Positions 11,508-22,665 are shown, counted from the first letter of the stretch. The stretch: 64,000 nt of DNA from Salipiger abyssi (GCF_001975705.1 NZ_CP015093.1:2604001-2668000), one strand, 5' to 3'. A program made the numbers and translations. The notes: generated by a model from the letters alone, not told the origin.

Positions 11508-12023
11508 TCAGCCGCCCAGGCTTTCCAGATAGGCGATCAGGTTCACGCGGTCCTCGGGCTTGTTGAGGCCGGCAAAGCTCATGATCGTGCCCGGCGCGGC
11601 ACTGCGGGGGCTTTCCAGGAAGTGGAAGAGGTTTTCCGGCGTCCAGGTCTCGCCCACCTGCTCCAGCGCGCCGGAATAGGCAAAGCCGTCCACCGCGTCG
11701 ATCGGGCGTCCGACGACGCCGTCGAGATGCGGGCCGGTGGCGTTGCTGCCGTCGATCTTGTGGCAGGCGCGGCATTTGCCGAAGACGCGCTCACCCTTGG
11801 AGGCGTCGGCGGAGGCCATCAGCGTGGCGAAATCCATCGGCTCTTCCTCGGCGGCGCCGGCATCGCCGTCATCGGTCTCGATCACGTAAGACGCCACCTG
11901 TTCGCCGCCGTGACCGCCACCCATGCTGAACAGCGTATCACCGACCCAGCTGCCCAGCAGATAGATCAGCAGGGCGCCGCACACGCCGCCCACGGCTTTG
12001 GTAATCGTCATCGTGTCAAGCAT
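11508..12023 (-). CDS. Membrane-anchored class I cytochrome c (CycM/c552-like)
   Basis: 171 residues. An uncleaved N-terminal membrane anchor (AVGGVCGALLIYLLGSWVG) is followed by an acidic linker and a cytochrome c domain with haem-binding CRACH and a distal Met in GTIMSFAGL. Membrane-tethered cytochromes of this type carry electrons from the bc1 complex to terminal oxidases in Paracoccus and Rhodobacter. ATG at 12023 was chosen because it places the anchor at the N-terminus; longer versions would extend over low-complexity arginine-rich sequence that is antisense to the pheA start. It is divergent from pheA. Confidence 0.9.
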   Translation of the reverse strand: MLDTMTITKAVGGVCGALLIYLLGSWVGDTLFSMGGGHGGEQVASYVIETDDGDAGAAEEEPMDFATLMASADASKGERVFGKCRACHKIDGSNATGPHLDGVVGRPIDAVDGFAYSGALEQVGETWTPENLFHFLESPRSAAPGTIMSFAGLNKPEDRVNLIAYLESLGG

Positions 12024-12151
12024 TTGTCGCGTACCCCAAAGATATCCCTCGCGCGGGTGTCTACGGCTTCCCTTGCCGTCTGGCAAGGTATAGAAGCCGC
12101 GACCAAACGCGCAAGGGCTCTTGCGTCGAAAAAATTTGAACGGACCCGACC

Positions 12152-12985
12152 ATGAAGAACCGCATCGCCTTTCAGGGAGAACTCGGCGCCTATTCGCATC
12201 AGGCCTGCCGCGACGCCCGTCCCGACATGGAGGCGCTGCCCTGCCACACCTTCGAGGACGTGATCGGCGCGGTGCGCGAGGGGGAGGCACGGCTGGCGAT
12301 GCTGCCGGTGGAGAACACCACCTATGGCCGGGTCGCCGACATCCACCGGCTGCTGCCGGAAAGCGGGCTGCGCATCGTCGACGAGGCCTTTGTGCGGGTG
12401 CATATCAGCCTGATGGCGCTGCCCGGCGTCGCGCTGGAAGAGCTGGAGGTCGTGCGCGCGCATCTGGTGCTGATTCCGCAGGCGGCGGGCTTTCTCTCGC
12501 AATACGGCATTCGCGGCGAGGCCGCCGCCGACAGCGCAGGTGCCGCGGCGGAGCTGGCGGCGGAACAATCCCGCGAGGTGGGGGTGCTGGCCTCGGACCT
12601 CGCGGCGGAGATCTACGGGCTCAATATCCTCGCCCGCCATATCGAGGATCATTCGCACAACACCACGCGTTTCCTGATCATGGAGCCCGAGGCGGATCTG
12701 TCGCGCCGGGGCGAGCATGGCATGATGACCACCTTCGTGTTTCAGGTGCGCAACATCCCGGCGGCGCTCTACAAGGCGATGGGCGGTTTCGCCACCAACG
12801 GGGTGAACATGACCAAGCTCGAAAGCTACATGGTCGGCGGCTCGTTCACCGCGACGCAGTTCTATGCCGATATCGAAGGGCATCCCGAGGATCCGCCGGT
12901 GAAGCGGGCGCTCGAGGAGCTCGATTATTTCACCGAAAAACTGGAGATCCTCGGCGTCTATCCCCGCGATCCGCGGCGGGACTGA
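12152..12985 (+). CDS. pheA: Prephenate dehydratase
   Basis: 277 residues, monofunctional (no chorismate mutase domain). It converts prephenate to phenylpyruvate in phenylalanine synthesis. The catalytic domain starts at IAFQGELGAYSH and contains the NTTRFLIM segment carrying the conserved Thr. The C-terminal ACT domain includes NMTKLESYMVGG, the ESRP-like phenylalanine-binding loop, so feedback inhibition by phenylalanine is expected. Followed after 21 bp by a small membrane-protein gene. Confidence 0.93.
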   Translation: MKNRIAFQGELGAYSHQACRDARPDMEALPCHTFEDVIGAVREGEARLAMLPVENTTYGRVADIHRLLPESGLRIVDEAFVRVHISLMALPGVALEELEVVRAHLVLIPQAAGFLSQYGIRGEAAADSAGAAAELAAEQSREVGVLASDLAAEIYGLNILARHIEDHSHNTTRFLIMEPEADLSRRGEHGMMTTFVFQVRNIPAALYKAMGGFATNGVNMTKLESYMVGGSFTATQFYADIEGHPEDPPVKRALEELDYFTEKLEILGVYPRDPRRD

Positions 12986-13006
12986 CGCATGAGGGCAGGG
13001 GGGCGC

Positions 13007-13501
13007 ATGACGGATGGCGAGATCATCGCGAGGGTAAAGGCGACGGGGCCGCGCCGGGCAATCGGTGTCGGCGCGCTGGGGGCGCTGGGGCTGCTGCTGC
13101 TCTGGCTCGCGGTGACCGAACCGCCCTCGGGGCTGCACTGGCAGCTCTTCCTGGTGCTGCTGGGCGCGGGCGCGCTCTGGATGGCGCAGCTCATGTGGCG
13201 CGCGACCGGGCACACGCTGCTGCTCACCGAGGAGATGCTCTGCGACAGCACCGGCGCGGTTCTGGCGCGGGTCGAGGAGATCGAGAAGGTCGACCGCTCG
13301 ATGTTCGCGATGAAGCCGTCGAACGGGTTTCTGGTGCGGCTGCGGACCCCGGCGCCGCGCGCCTGGCAGCCCGGGCTGTGGTGGCGGCTGGGCCGGCGCC
13401 TTGCGGTGGGCGGTGTGACCGCCGGGCGCGACACCAAGCCGATGGCCGATGCGCTGGCGCTTTTAGTGGCACGGCGCGACGGGGCGCTGCCGCTGGACTA
13501 A
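13007..13501 (+). CDS. Conserved hypothetical membrane protein
   Basis: About 164 residues with two hydrophobic segments near the N-terminus (GALGALGLLLLWLAV and WQLFLVLLGAGALWMAQLMW), then a cytoplasmic domain. The pattern LTEEMLCDSTGAVLARVEEIEKVDRSMFAMKPSNGF resembles bacterial PH-like membrane-associated domains. No function can be assigned. ATG at 13007 has AGGGGGG just upstream; ATG at 12989 is the alternative. It probably shares the pheA transcript. Its stop codon overlaps the A-rich base of a terminator that serves the opposing operon. Confidence 0.7.
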   Translation: MTDGEIIARVKATGPRRAIGVGALGALGLLLLWLAVTEPPSGLHWQLFLVLLGAGALWMAQLMWRATGHTLLLTEEMLCDSTGAVLARVEEIEKVDRSMFAMKPSNGFLVRLRTPAPRAWQPGLWWRLGRRLAVGGVTAGRDTKPMADALALLVARRDGALPLD

Positions 13502-13531
13502 AAAGCCCGGCCGCGCAGGGCGCGACCGGGC
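13500..13531 (-). terminator. Terminator of the Tad-like operon
   Basis: Read leftwards, GCCCGG pairs with CCGGGC around a GC-rich loop that can pair further, followed by TTTTTAG. It lies 23 bp past the stop of the last Tad-like gene. There is no U-tract on the plus strand. Confidence 0.75.
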
Positions 13532-13553
13532 CTGGATCGTCGGTGGGCTGCGC

Positions 13554-14279
13554 TCACCAGTCGTAGTAGTAGCCGTATCCATCGTTCGGTTCGATGTTGT
13601 TCGAGCCGTCCTCGTTGTTGCAGTCGGTGGCGTTCTCGGCGTTGTTGTTGCACAGCGAGTCGCCCGGCGCATCCTGGTCGCCATTGCCCCAGCCGTTGTT
13701 CTCGCCGGCCCACAGCACCTGCGGCGCATAGCGCGGATGGGTGAAGCTGTAGGTGCGGATGACCATCGGATCGAGCCCGACATTGAAGACCGGGAAATAA
13801 TCCTCCCAGGTTTCGACCAGAATGATCTGGCCCGAGTCCATCATGACCGGCAGATGCGGCAGGTAATCGTCCAGGTCCTGCGTGCGGAGTTCTACCGCAT
13901 CGCCGCGTGCCGCAGACCATTCCACGGAATAAGTATTGTTGCTTTCACGATAGCTCACGACGGTAAGCCGCATGTCGAGCGGGTAGCTGGTCGCGCCCGC
14001 GACATACTCGACCGGGTTCCTCGTCAGCAGGCCGAGAAGCCGGAAAGCGTTGTCGACATAACCCGAGTCGATCGCATCGGTTTCGCGCGAGAGCATGTCA
14101 CCGATGGCGTAATTGGCCTTTTGATCGACCGAGTGCTGACGGAACGCGTCGAACAGGACCCACGATGCCGCGAAGAGCACGAACAGGATCGGGATCATGA
14201 TCATGACTTCGACGGTGATATAGCCCTCGGAGTCGCGCGTGAAGCGGCGCAGGCGGGGGATGATCTTGGTTTTCAGCAT
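13554..14279 (-). CDS. TadE/TadF-like pilus assembly protein
   Basis: 241 residues. The N-terminus RRFTRDSEGYITVEVMIMIPILFVLFAASWVLF is a TadE-type prepilin-like segment: a charged leader, a Gly before the processing region, Glu a few residues on, and one hydrophobic helix. The remainder is predicted to be outside the membrane and ends in an acidic Asn- and Asp-rich tail. TadE-like pseudopilins support Flp pilus assembly and surface adhesion. ATG at 14279 has GAGGG upstream. Third gene of a three-gene operon, 10 bp after the preceding one. Confidence 0.78.
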   Translation of the reverse strand: MLKTKIIPRLRRFTRDSEGYITVEVMIMIPILFVLFAASWVLFDAFRQHSVDQKANYAIGDMLSRETDAIDSGYVDNAFRLLGLLTRNPVEYVAGATSYPLDMRLTVVSYRESNNTYSVEWSAARGDAVELRTQDLDDYLPHLPVMMDSGQIILVETWEDYFPVFNVGLDPMVIRTYSFTHPRYAPQVLWAGENNGWGNGDQDAPGDSLCNNNAENATDCNNEDGSNNIEPNDGYGYYYDW

Positions 14280-14289
14280 CTCACTACCC

Positions 14290-14826
14290 TCACTGCGGTT
14301 CGTGGACGAAGGTGCCGGTCGACACCAGTGCGGTATAGCCCTGCGCATCGGTTTGCAGCGTGCTGCCCAGATACGAGGTGGGGCTGATGGGCCGGTACTT
14401 GTAGCAGGCGCGCAGCAGCATCATCTCATGCTCGCGCCCGGCTTCGAAGGTGCGCTGCGGCGTGACCTCCAGAGCGGTGTCGATACAGTCGACGGTGGCC
14501 GGCGGCTGGACCCAGGCGCGCATGTCCAGCCCGACCATTTCCAGTTGCAGCTTGTTCATGCAGTCGGGCAGTGCGTTGGCGCGGTCGCAGATGCTCTGCT
14601 TGAGCTGTTCCGGGGTATAGGCCGTACCGGTGCCGAGCTTGACCTCGCGAATGGTCTGGTCGAGCGCGCGCTCCAGCTGCGTTTGGCGGATGGTCAGCGC
14701 ACCCATTTCGATTGTCGAAAGCGCGATGCCGACCATGAGCGGGGTCCAGAGGGCGAAGGGAACAACCACGGAGCCCTCTTCGCCGTTACGGAAACGGCGC
14801 AGGGTGTTTTTGATGAAGCCGATCAT
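14290..14826 (-). CDS. TadE-family pilus assembly protein
   Basis: 178 residues. It begins MIGFIKNTLRRFRNGEEGSVVVPFALWTPLMVGIALSTIEMG, a TadE-like leader and helix (GEEGSVVVPF carries the Gly of the processing region). The rest is an extracytoplasmic domain with four Cys residues that could form disulphides. Its ATG overlaps the preceding stop codon by 4 bp, so it is translationally coupled to the TadG-like gene. The substrate of assembly is unknown. Confidence 0.8.
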   Translation of the reverse strand: MIGFIKNTLRRFRNGEEGSVVVPFALWTPLMVGIALSTIEMGALTIRQTQLERALDQTIREVKLGTGTAYTPEQLKQSICDRANALPDCMNKLQLEMVGLDMRAWVQPPATVDCIDTALEVTPQRTFEAGREHEMMLLRACYKYRPISPTSYLGSTLQTDAQGYTALVSTGTFVHEPQ

Positions 14827-16259
14827 TGCGTGAGCCTCAGCTGGTTTAGCGTATGGGCGATGGTCGAGAACGCATCTGAAATCTCGACGCCTTCGACGCG
14901 GAAGAAGTGGGCCGGCGAAGAGGCGCAGTTGCGCATCACGTTGGCGCCATGGTCGCTGACCTCGAAGCCGATCGACCAGATGAGGATGCCCTGATCCTTG
15001 GCGGCGGTGCAGATATTGCTCAACAGCCGGTCGCCGGTGGTGGCATCGTATTTCTGGTAGTAGAAGCTGCTGCGCTCCCAATAGCTCACATAGCGGTCGA
15101 GATAGTACCAGAGGTTGTACCGCTCCCACTGGGCGTATTCGCCTTCGGAGTTGTAGGCCCAGTTCTGGATCCGGTTCGAGCGGTCGTGCTGACCGTCGGT
15201 CATCAGGACCACGGTCTTGAGCACTTCATCGTCGTCGTAATCGACCGGGCGCCCCTCGAACACCGCGTCGACGGTGCCGTTCTGGATCATGCCGCTGGCA
15301 ATCGGGCGGGTCGACGGGTCGAGCAGGGCGGTGGCCCATTTCATGCCCATGAAGATCGAGGTGCCGGCGCGCGGCTGGAAACGGCTGATCTGGCGCTTGA
15401 TCGCATCGGCATCCTGGCTCCAGGCGCGGATGCGCTCGTAGTCGTAGCGCGGGCAGACCGTGTCGGTGCGGGTGTTGCGGCCGTCATAGTTCCACTGGAA
15501 GTGCTGCATCTGGTCGTAGGTGCGCGAGAAATCCAGCGCGGCAGAGCTGAAGACGCTGTCCGGCATCTCGATGCAGTGGGAATAGCCGTGCTTCCAGTTC
15601 ACATTGAGATAGCTCAGGAGCTCCGGGCCGGCATTGACGTGTTCGGAATAGGGCACCAGCGAGATCGAGACGAGATCCTCGGAGCCGTCATTGACCAGCG
15701 TGTCGACGAATTCCGACGCGGCGTCTTTGAGCTCTTCCATCTTGTTGCCGTCGTCCATCGAGCCCGAAATATCGAGCACCATGGAAATCTCGACCTTGTT
15801 GATACGCTCGGAGGCTTCGGACAGCCCGTAAGACTGAAGCGTGTCGGCGCCGATCAGATACATGAAGTTCGAGGGCATCGTCGAATAGCCCTCGGCGGTG
15901 ACGGTGCGATAGTTCAGGCCCTCGTTCACGTTGACCGAGACCAGCGCATCCCCCAGCGCCATCTTTTCCATGTAGTCTTCGACAACGCCTTCGGCATCGA
16001 GCTGGTTGTCGAGGTCGGCCGCGGCAAGCACCGCGCGGTCGAGCGTGTTCTGAACCTTGTTGCGTTGCAGCTCGGCGTGAATCATGTCGATGCCGACACC
16101 GCCGAAGACGATCATCAGCAGCGCCAGGGCCACGGCCATGAAGGTCATGCTTCCCTCGTCTTCTCCCGAGAAGCGGCGGAGACGGCTCGTCAGGGCCGAA
16201 ACGGCGGTCGCTGTCCGTGGGAAATGAGCGCTCTTTTCGATAGAACGTTTTTGTTTCAT
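14823..16259 (-). CDS. TadG-like protein with von Willebrand factor A domain
   Basis: 478 residues. The N-terminal part (SGEDEGSMTFMAVALALLMIVFGGVGIDMI) is the Tad-type leader and helix; then comes a vWA domain with a clear metal-binding MIDAS motif DISGSMD and a downstream TDGQHD. TadG proteins belong to the Flp/Tad pilus system and are thought to act at the cell surface. ATG at 16259 has GGAAGG at good spacing. Gene order TadG-TadE-TadE without the ATPase or secretin genes in the window suggests a detached cluster. Confidence 0.85.
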   Translation of the reverse strand: MKQKRSIEKSAHFPRTATAVSALTSRLRRFSGEDEGSMTFMAVALALLMIVFGGVGIDMIHAELQRNKVQNTLDRAVLAAADLDNQLDAEGVVEDYMEKMALGDALVSVNVNEGLNYRTVTAEGYSTMPSNFMYLIGADTLQSYGLSEASERINKVEISMVLDISGSMDDGNKMEELKDAASEFVDTLVNDGSEDLVSISLVPYSEHVNAGPELLSYLNVNWKHGYSHCIEMPDSVFSSAALDFSRTYDQMQHFQWNYDGRNTRTDTVCPRYDYERIRAWSQDADAIKRQISRFQPRAGTSIFMGMKWATALLDPSTRPIASGMIQNGTVDAVFEGRPVDYDDDEVLKTVVLMTDGQHDRSNRIQNWAYNSEGEYAQWERYNLWYYLDRYVSYWERSSFYYQKYDATTGDRLLSNICTAAKDQGILIWSIGFEVSDHGANVMRNCASSPAHFFRVEGVEISDAFSTIAHTLNQLRLTQ

Positions 16260-16594
16260 CCCGATTCCTTCCGTTCCGGGCGACCCCGGAGTATGCCCCC
16301 ACAGACACACATTTTGATGCCGCGATATTTGCTCTCCCAAGATGGCCAAATTAGGGCGCATTTGATGGGAAATTCGGGAATTTCCTTCATTTCTCATCAA
16401 CAGATCGGATGGCGTCGCGGCTCTGTTGCGGGGCCTGCAACAATCCCCTGGTCGAGGGTTAACGGAGTGCTGTCGTCGCAGGGCAAATCAGGCGAAAAAG
16501 GGATTTGCCGCGGAAATGGGCGGCTCTAAGGTTAAAAGGTGAGTCCGGAAGATATGACCCATAACGGGCAACCGGACGAAAGGGAGGAAAGACC
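16260..16594. other. Divergent promoter region between tadG-like and gdh genes
   Basis: 335 bp without a gene, less GC-rich than its flanks. It contains a perfect palindrome GGAAATTCGGGAATTTCC at 16368-16385, about 110 bp upstream of the tadG-like start, which could be an operator. The gdh end carries a strong ribosome-binding site (GGGAGGAAA) just before its ATG. No RNA gene was recognised. Confidence 0.6.
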
Positions 16595-18031
16595 ATGAGC
16601 GCTGCACCGGCGAATGAGCCGACGTTCCGTCAGAGCGTCGATCTGATGTTCAACCGGGCGGCGGCCCTGATGGATCTGCCCCCCGGGCTGGAAGAGAAGA
16701 TCCGGGTCTGCAACGGCACCTATACGGTGCGCTTCGGCGTGCGGCTGCGCGGCCAGATCCAGACCTTCACCGGCTACCGCGCGGTGCATTCCGAACATAT
16801 GGAGCCGGTCAAGGGCGGCATCCGCTATGCCTCGGCGGTCGATCAGGACGAGGTCGAGGCGCTGGCCGCGCTGATGACCTATAAATGCGCGCTGGTGGAG
16901 GCGCCCTTCGGCGGCTCCAAGGGCGGGCTCTGCATCGACCCGCGCGAATACGACGAGTACGAGCTGGAGCAGATCACCCGGCGCTTTGCCTATGAGCTGA
17001 TCAAGCGCGACCTGATCCATCCCAGCCAGAACGTGCCGGCGCCCGACATGGGCACGGGCGAGCGCGAGATGGCCTGGATGTCGGATCAATACGCCCGCAT
17101 GAACACCACCGATATCAATGCCCGCGCCTGCGTCACCGGCAAGCCGCTGAACGCGGGCGGCATCGCGGGGCGGGTCGAGGCGACGGGGCGCGGGGTGCAA
17201 TACGCGCTGCGCGAGTTCTTCCGTCACCCCGAGGATGTGCTCGCCGCCGGCATGACCGGCGGGCTCGAGGGCAAGAGGATCATCGTGCAGGGGCTCGGCA
17301 ATGTGGGCTACCACGCCGCCAAGTTCCTCTCGGAGGAGGATGGCGCGCTGATCACCGGGATCATCGAACGCGACGGCGCGCTCTACGATCCCAAGGGGCT
17401 GAACGTGGAAAAGGTGCGCGACTGGCTGATCCGCCATGGCGGGCTTGCGGGCTATCCCGATGCCAATAGCTTCGCCGATGGCGCGGCGATGATGGAGAGC
17501 GATTGCGACATTCTGATCCCGGCGGCGCTGGAGGGCGTGGTCAACCTCACCAATGCCCACAACATTCAGGCGAACCTGATCCTGGAGGCGGCGAACGGGC
17601 CGATCACCGCCGGCGCCGACGATATCCTGCGCTCACGCGGGGTGGTGATCATCCCCGATCTCTACGCCAATGCCGGCGGTGTGACGGTGAGCTATTTCGA
17701 ATGGGTCAAGAACCTCTCGCATATCCGCTTCGGTCGCATGCAGCGGCGTCAGGAGGAGGCGCGCCACCAGCTCGTCCTCGACGAGCTGGAGCGTCTCGAT
17801 ACCGCGATGGGCGATGCCTGGAACCTCTCGCCGAGCTTCAAGCAGAAATACCTGCGCGGCGCCGACGAGCTGGAGCTGGTGCGCTCGGGGCTCGATGACA
17901 CGATGCGCATCGCGTATCAGTCGATGCGCGAGGTCTGGCATGGGCGCAACGATGTCACCGATCTGCGCACCGCCGGCTTCATCGTCGCCATCGAGCGCGT
18001 CGCAAAGAGCTATCGCGCCAAGGGGCTGTGA
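16595..18031 (+). CDS. gdhA: Glutamate/amino-acid dehydrogenase (Glu/Leu/Phe/Val family)
   Basis: 478 residues, hexameric-type NAD(P)-dependent glutamate dehydrogenase that interconverts glutamate and 2-oxoglutarate plus ammonia. The substrate-binding lysine is in PVKGGIRYA, the catalytic lysine region is APFGGSKGGL, and the dinucleotide-binding fold starts at IIVQGLGNVGYHAA. The protein is about 50 residues longer than minimal family members owing to its C-terminal helices. Specificity for glutamate over leucine is likely but not proven by sequence alone. Confidence 0.88.
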   Translation: MSAAPANEPTFRQSVDLMFNRAAALMDLPPGLEEKIRVCNGTYTVRFGVRLRGQIQTFTGYRAVHSEHMEPVKGGIRYASAVDQDEVEALAALMTYKCALVEAPFGGSKGGLCIDPREYDEYELEQITRRFAYELIKRDLIHPSQNVPAPDMGTGEREMAWMSDQYARMNTTDINARACVTGKPLNAGGIAGRVEATGRGVQYALREFFRHPEDVLAAGMTGGLEGKRIIVQGLGNVGYHAAKFLSEEDGALITGIIERDGALYDPKGLNVEKVRDWLIRHGGLAGYPDANSFADGAAMMESDCDILIPAALEGVVNLTNAHNIQANLILEAANGPITAGADDILRSRGVVIIPDLYANAGGVTVSYFEWVKNLSHIRFGRMQRRQEEARHQLVLDELERLDTAMGDAWNLSPSFKQKYLRGADELELVRSGLDDTMRIAYQSMREVWHGRNDVTDLRTAGFIVAIERVAKSYRAKGL

Positions 18032-18115
18032 CTGTCGCCCTGTCGCCCTGCGTGACATTGGCTGCGCGGGGCGGTAGGGCAGGGCGGAAAACGCGATGAA
18101 GACGGAGCGAAAGCG

Positions 18116-18397
18116 ATGCTGAGAGCGGGATTGATCCTGGCGGTGGCCATGGCGTCGGCCGGGCCGGTTGTGGCGCAGAGCAAGACAGAGCAATGCGAGT
18201 CCAGTGCAGACATCGTCATGACCGCGGTGCAGGCGCGCAAGGATGGCGAGTCGAAAGCCAAGGCGCGCCGCGCGCTGCGCGAGGCGCTCGACCGCACTGC
18301 CGGCGACATGCTGGCCGAATGGATCTGGGGCCTGCCCGAAGAACAGCTGACCGAAGAGGTCGGCGCGGCCTGGGAGGCGCAGTGTCTTGCACAATAG
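18116..18397 (+). CDS. Small secreted hypothetical protein
   Basis: 93 residues with an N-terminal signal peptide (MLRAGLILAVAMASAGPVVAQS, cleavage probably after VVA). The mature part is about 73 residues, helical and charged, with two Cys (QCESS near the start, EAQCLAQ at the end) that could form a disulphide in the periplasm. No family recognised. Preceded by a purine-rich stretch (GGAGCGAAAGCG) giving a plausible ribosome-binding site. It lies between gdh and dnaG. Confidence 0.65.
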   Translation: MLRAGLILAVAMASAGPVVAQSKTEQCESSADIVMTAVQARKDGESKAKARRALREALDRTAGDMLAEWIWGLPEEQLTEEVGAAWEAQCLAQ

Positions 18398-18565
18398 CCG
18401 CAACCGCGCGGCGCGCCTGCGGCGCACAGGATTTGTGCGCGCAGGTGGCGGGCTGACGCCTCTGCCGGGCGGGGATGCATGTGGCACCGGCATGCCGTGC
18501 GTATTTCTCAAGAGAAGAAACACGGGCTTCTGGACTCGGGGGCCGCGCGGCCCGATATTCAGTCC

Positions 18566-20512
18566 ATGAGTCTGCCCCCCGGTTTCCTGGATGAACTGCG
18601 CAGCCGCACGAGCCTGACACAGGTCGTGGGGCGCAAGGTGCTGTGGGACAACCGCAAGTCGAACCAGGCCAAGGGCGACATGTGGGCGCCGTGCCCGTTC
18701 CATCAGGAAAAGAGCGCCTCGTTCCATGTCGACGACCGCAAGGGCTTTTACTACTGCTTCGGCTGCCAGGCGAAGGGCGACGCCATCTCCTTTGTGAAGG
18801 AGACGGAGAATGTCGACTTCATGGAGGCGGTCGAGATCCTCGCGCGCGAGGCCGGGATGACCATGCCCGCCCGCGACCCGCAGGCGGCGAAAAAGGCCGA
18901 CCGACGCGAGCAGCTGGCGGCGGTGATGGAGCAGGCGACGCGCTGGTTCCGCATGCAGCTGCGCAGCGGCGCGGCCTCGGAGGCGCGGGCCTATCTCGAA
19001 CGGCGCGGGCTGACCGGGCCGGTGCAGGACCGGTTCGAGCTGGGCTTTGCGCCGGAGGGCTGGCAGAATCTCTGGGATCACCTGCGCGGGCAGGGGGTGG
19101 CGGAGGATCTGATCCTCGGCGCCGGGCTGGCCAAGCCCTCGGATCGCGGCAAGGCGCCTTATGACGTGTTCCGCAACCGCATCATGTTCCCGATCCGCGA
19201 CGCGCGCGGCCGCGCCATCGCCTTTGGCGGGCGCGCCATGGATCCGCGCGACAATGCGAAATACCTCAACTCGCCCGAGACCGAGCTCTTCGACAAGGGC
19301 CGCAACCTCTATAATCACGCGCCGGCGCGCGAGGCGGCGGGCAAGGGCGCGCCGCTGATCGTGGCCGAGGGCTATATGGATGTGATCGCGCTCAGCGAGG
19401 CGGGGTTCGGCGCCTCGGTGGCGCCTCTGGGTACGGCGGTGACCGAGACGCAGCTGCAACTGCTCTGGCGGATCTCTGACGAGCCCATCGTGGCGCTCGA
19501 TGGCGACAAGGCCGGGTTGCGCGCCGCCTACAGGGTGGTCGACCTCGCGCTGCCGCTCCTGCAGGCGGGCAAATCTCTGCGGTTCGCGCTGATGCCCGAG
19601 GGCAAGGATCCGGACGACCTGCTGCGCGCCGAAGGGGCGGGGGCGGTGAAGACGGTCCTCGACGCGGCGCTGCCCATGGTGCAGCTGCTCTGGCGGCGCG
19701 AGACGGAAGGCAAGGTGTTCGACAGCCCCGAGCGCAAGGCGGCGCTCGATGCGCAGCTGCGCGAGGCGCTGCGGCGCATTCAGGATCCCGGCCTGCGGCG
19801 CCATTACGGCGACGAGATCAAGGAGCTGCGCTGGCAGCTCTTCCGCCCGCAGCGCCCGGCGCGCGGCAAGGGCTTTGGCAAGCGCGCCTGGAACGCGCCG
19901 CCGCCGCCCACTTCCAGCGCCAAGAGCTCGCTGCTGGTGGCCGCCGGCGAGGCGGCGGAGCTGGAGCTGCGCGAGGCGGTGATCCTCGCGGTGCTGCTCT
20001 GCACGCCGGAGCTGATCCCGGAATTCGAGCATCAGCTCGACGCGCTGCGCTGCGCCGATCCGCAGCGCGCGGCGCTGCGCGACGTGCTGCTGGGCCATTC
20101 CGGCGGCACGCCGGAGGCGTTGCGCGCCACCGCAGAGGAGAGAATCGGCGCCGAGGCCCTTGAATCCCTGCTCTCGGCACGCCATGTCGCCATCGTTCCC
20201 TGCCTGCGCCAGCCCGGAGACACGACACTCGCCCGGCTGACCGTGGCCGAGGAGCTGGCGAAGATCGCCGCGCAGACCGGGCTCGATGCCGAGATTGCCG
20301 AGGCCGAGGAGGATCTGGCAGATCTGGCCGACGAGGCGCTGACCTGGCGGCTCGCGCAGGCGGCACAGGCCCGCAATCAGGCGGTGCTGCGCAAGGACGA
20401 GGACGAGATGGACTACGATTTCGCGCCCAACGGGGCGCGGATCGACAAGGACGAACGCAGCGCTTTCGAGGCGCTCATGCAACAGATTCGCTTTTCCAAG
20501 CACGGGAACTAG
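18566..20512 (+). CDS. dnaG: DNA primase
   Basis: 648 residues. DnaG makes RNA primers at the replication fork. The N-terminal CHC2 zinc finger is visible (CPFHQEKSASFHVDD, then FYYCFGC), followed by the DnaG core and TOPRIM domain (IVAEGYMDVIAL with the conserved Glu; ALDGDKAG with the Asp motif), and a C-terminal helicase-binding region after a Pro-rich linker (NAPPPPTS). ATG at 18566 gives the usual MSLPPGFLDELR start. It is followed by rpoD, the usual macromolecular-synthesis order. Confidence 0.96.
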   Translation: MSLPPGFLDELRSRTSLTQVVGRKVLWDNRKSNQAKGDMWAPCPFHQEKSASFHVDDRKGFYYCFGCQAKGDAISFVKETENVDFMEAVEILAREAGMTMPARDPQAAKKADRREQLAAVMEQATRWFRMQLRSGAASEARAYLERRGLTGPVQDRFELGFAPEGWQNLWDHLRGQGVAEDLILGAGLAKPSDRGKAPYDVFRNRIMFPIRDARGRAIAFGGRAMDPRDNAKYLNSPETELFDKGRNLYNHAPAREAAGKGAPLIVAEGYMDVIALSEAGFGASVAPLGTAVTETQLQLLWRISDEPIVALDGDKAGLRAAYRVVDLALPLLQAGKSLRFALMPEGKDPDDLLRAEGAGAVKTVLDAALPMVQLLWRRETEGKVFDSPERKAALDAQLREALRRIQDPGLRRHYGDEIKELRWQLFRPQRPARGKGFGKRAWNAPPPPTSSAKSSLLVAAGEAAELELREAVILAVLLCTPELIPEFEHQLDALRCADPQRAALRDVLLGHSGGTPEALRATAEERIGAEALESLLSARHVAIVPCLRQPGDTTLARLTVAEELAKIAAQTGLDAEIAEAEEDLADLADEALTWRLAQAAQARNQAVLRKDEDEMDYDFAPNGARIDKDERSAFEALMQQIRFSKHGN

Positions 20513-20559
20513 CTGTGCAGGTAGGGAAAACTGGAGGAAAACGGGGTAAACGGGTGGCC

Positions 20560-20598
20560 GAATCAGTTGATTCGCCGCATGATTCGCGGAACCGAATC
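20560..20598. promoter_or_regulatory. Paired GAATC inverted repeats upstream of rpoD
   Basis: Two inverted repeats lie in the dnaG-rpoD gap: GAATCAGTTGATTC at 20560-20573 (perfect) and GATTC-N8-GAATC at 20581-20598. They start 57-95 bp before the rpoD ATG and could be operators or a 5' leader hairpin. Purpose unknown. Confidence 0.4.
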
Positions 20599-20654
20599 AC
20601 TTCACCCGCGCGACCGCCGGCCCATCGGGCCGCCTCCCTTTGACGGAGCACTTC

Positions 20655-22646
<1,992 letters not shown>

Positions 22647-22665
22647 TCGCGTTGGGCTGCTGAGC

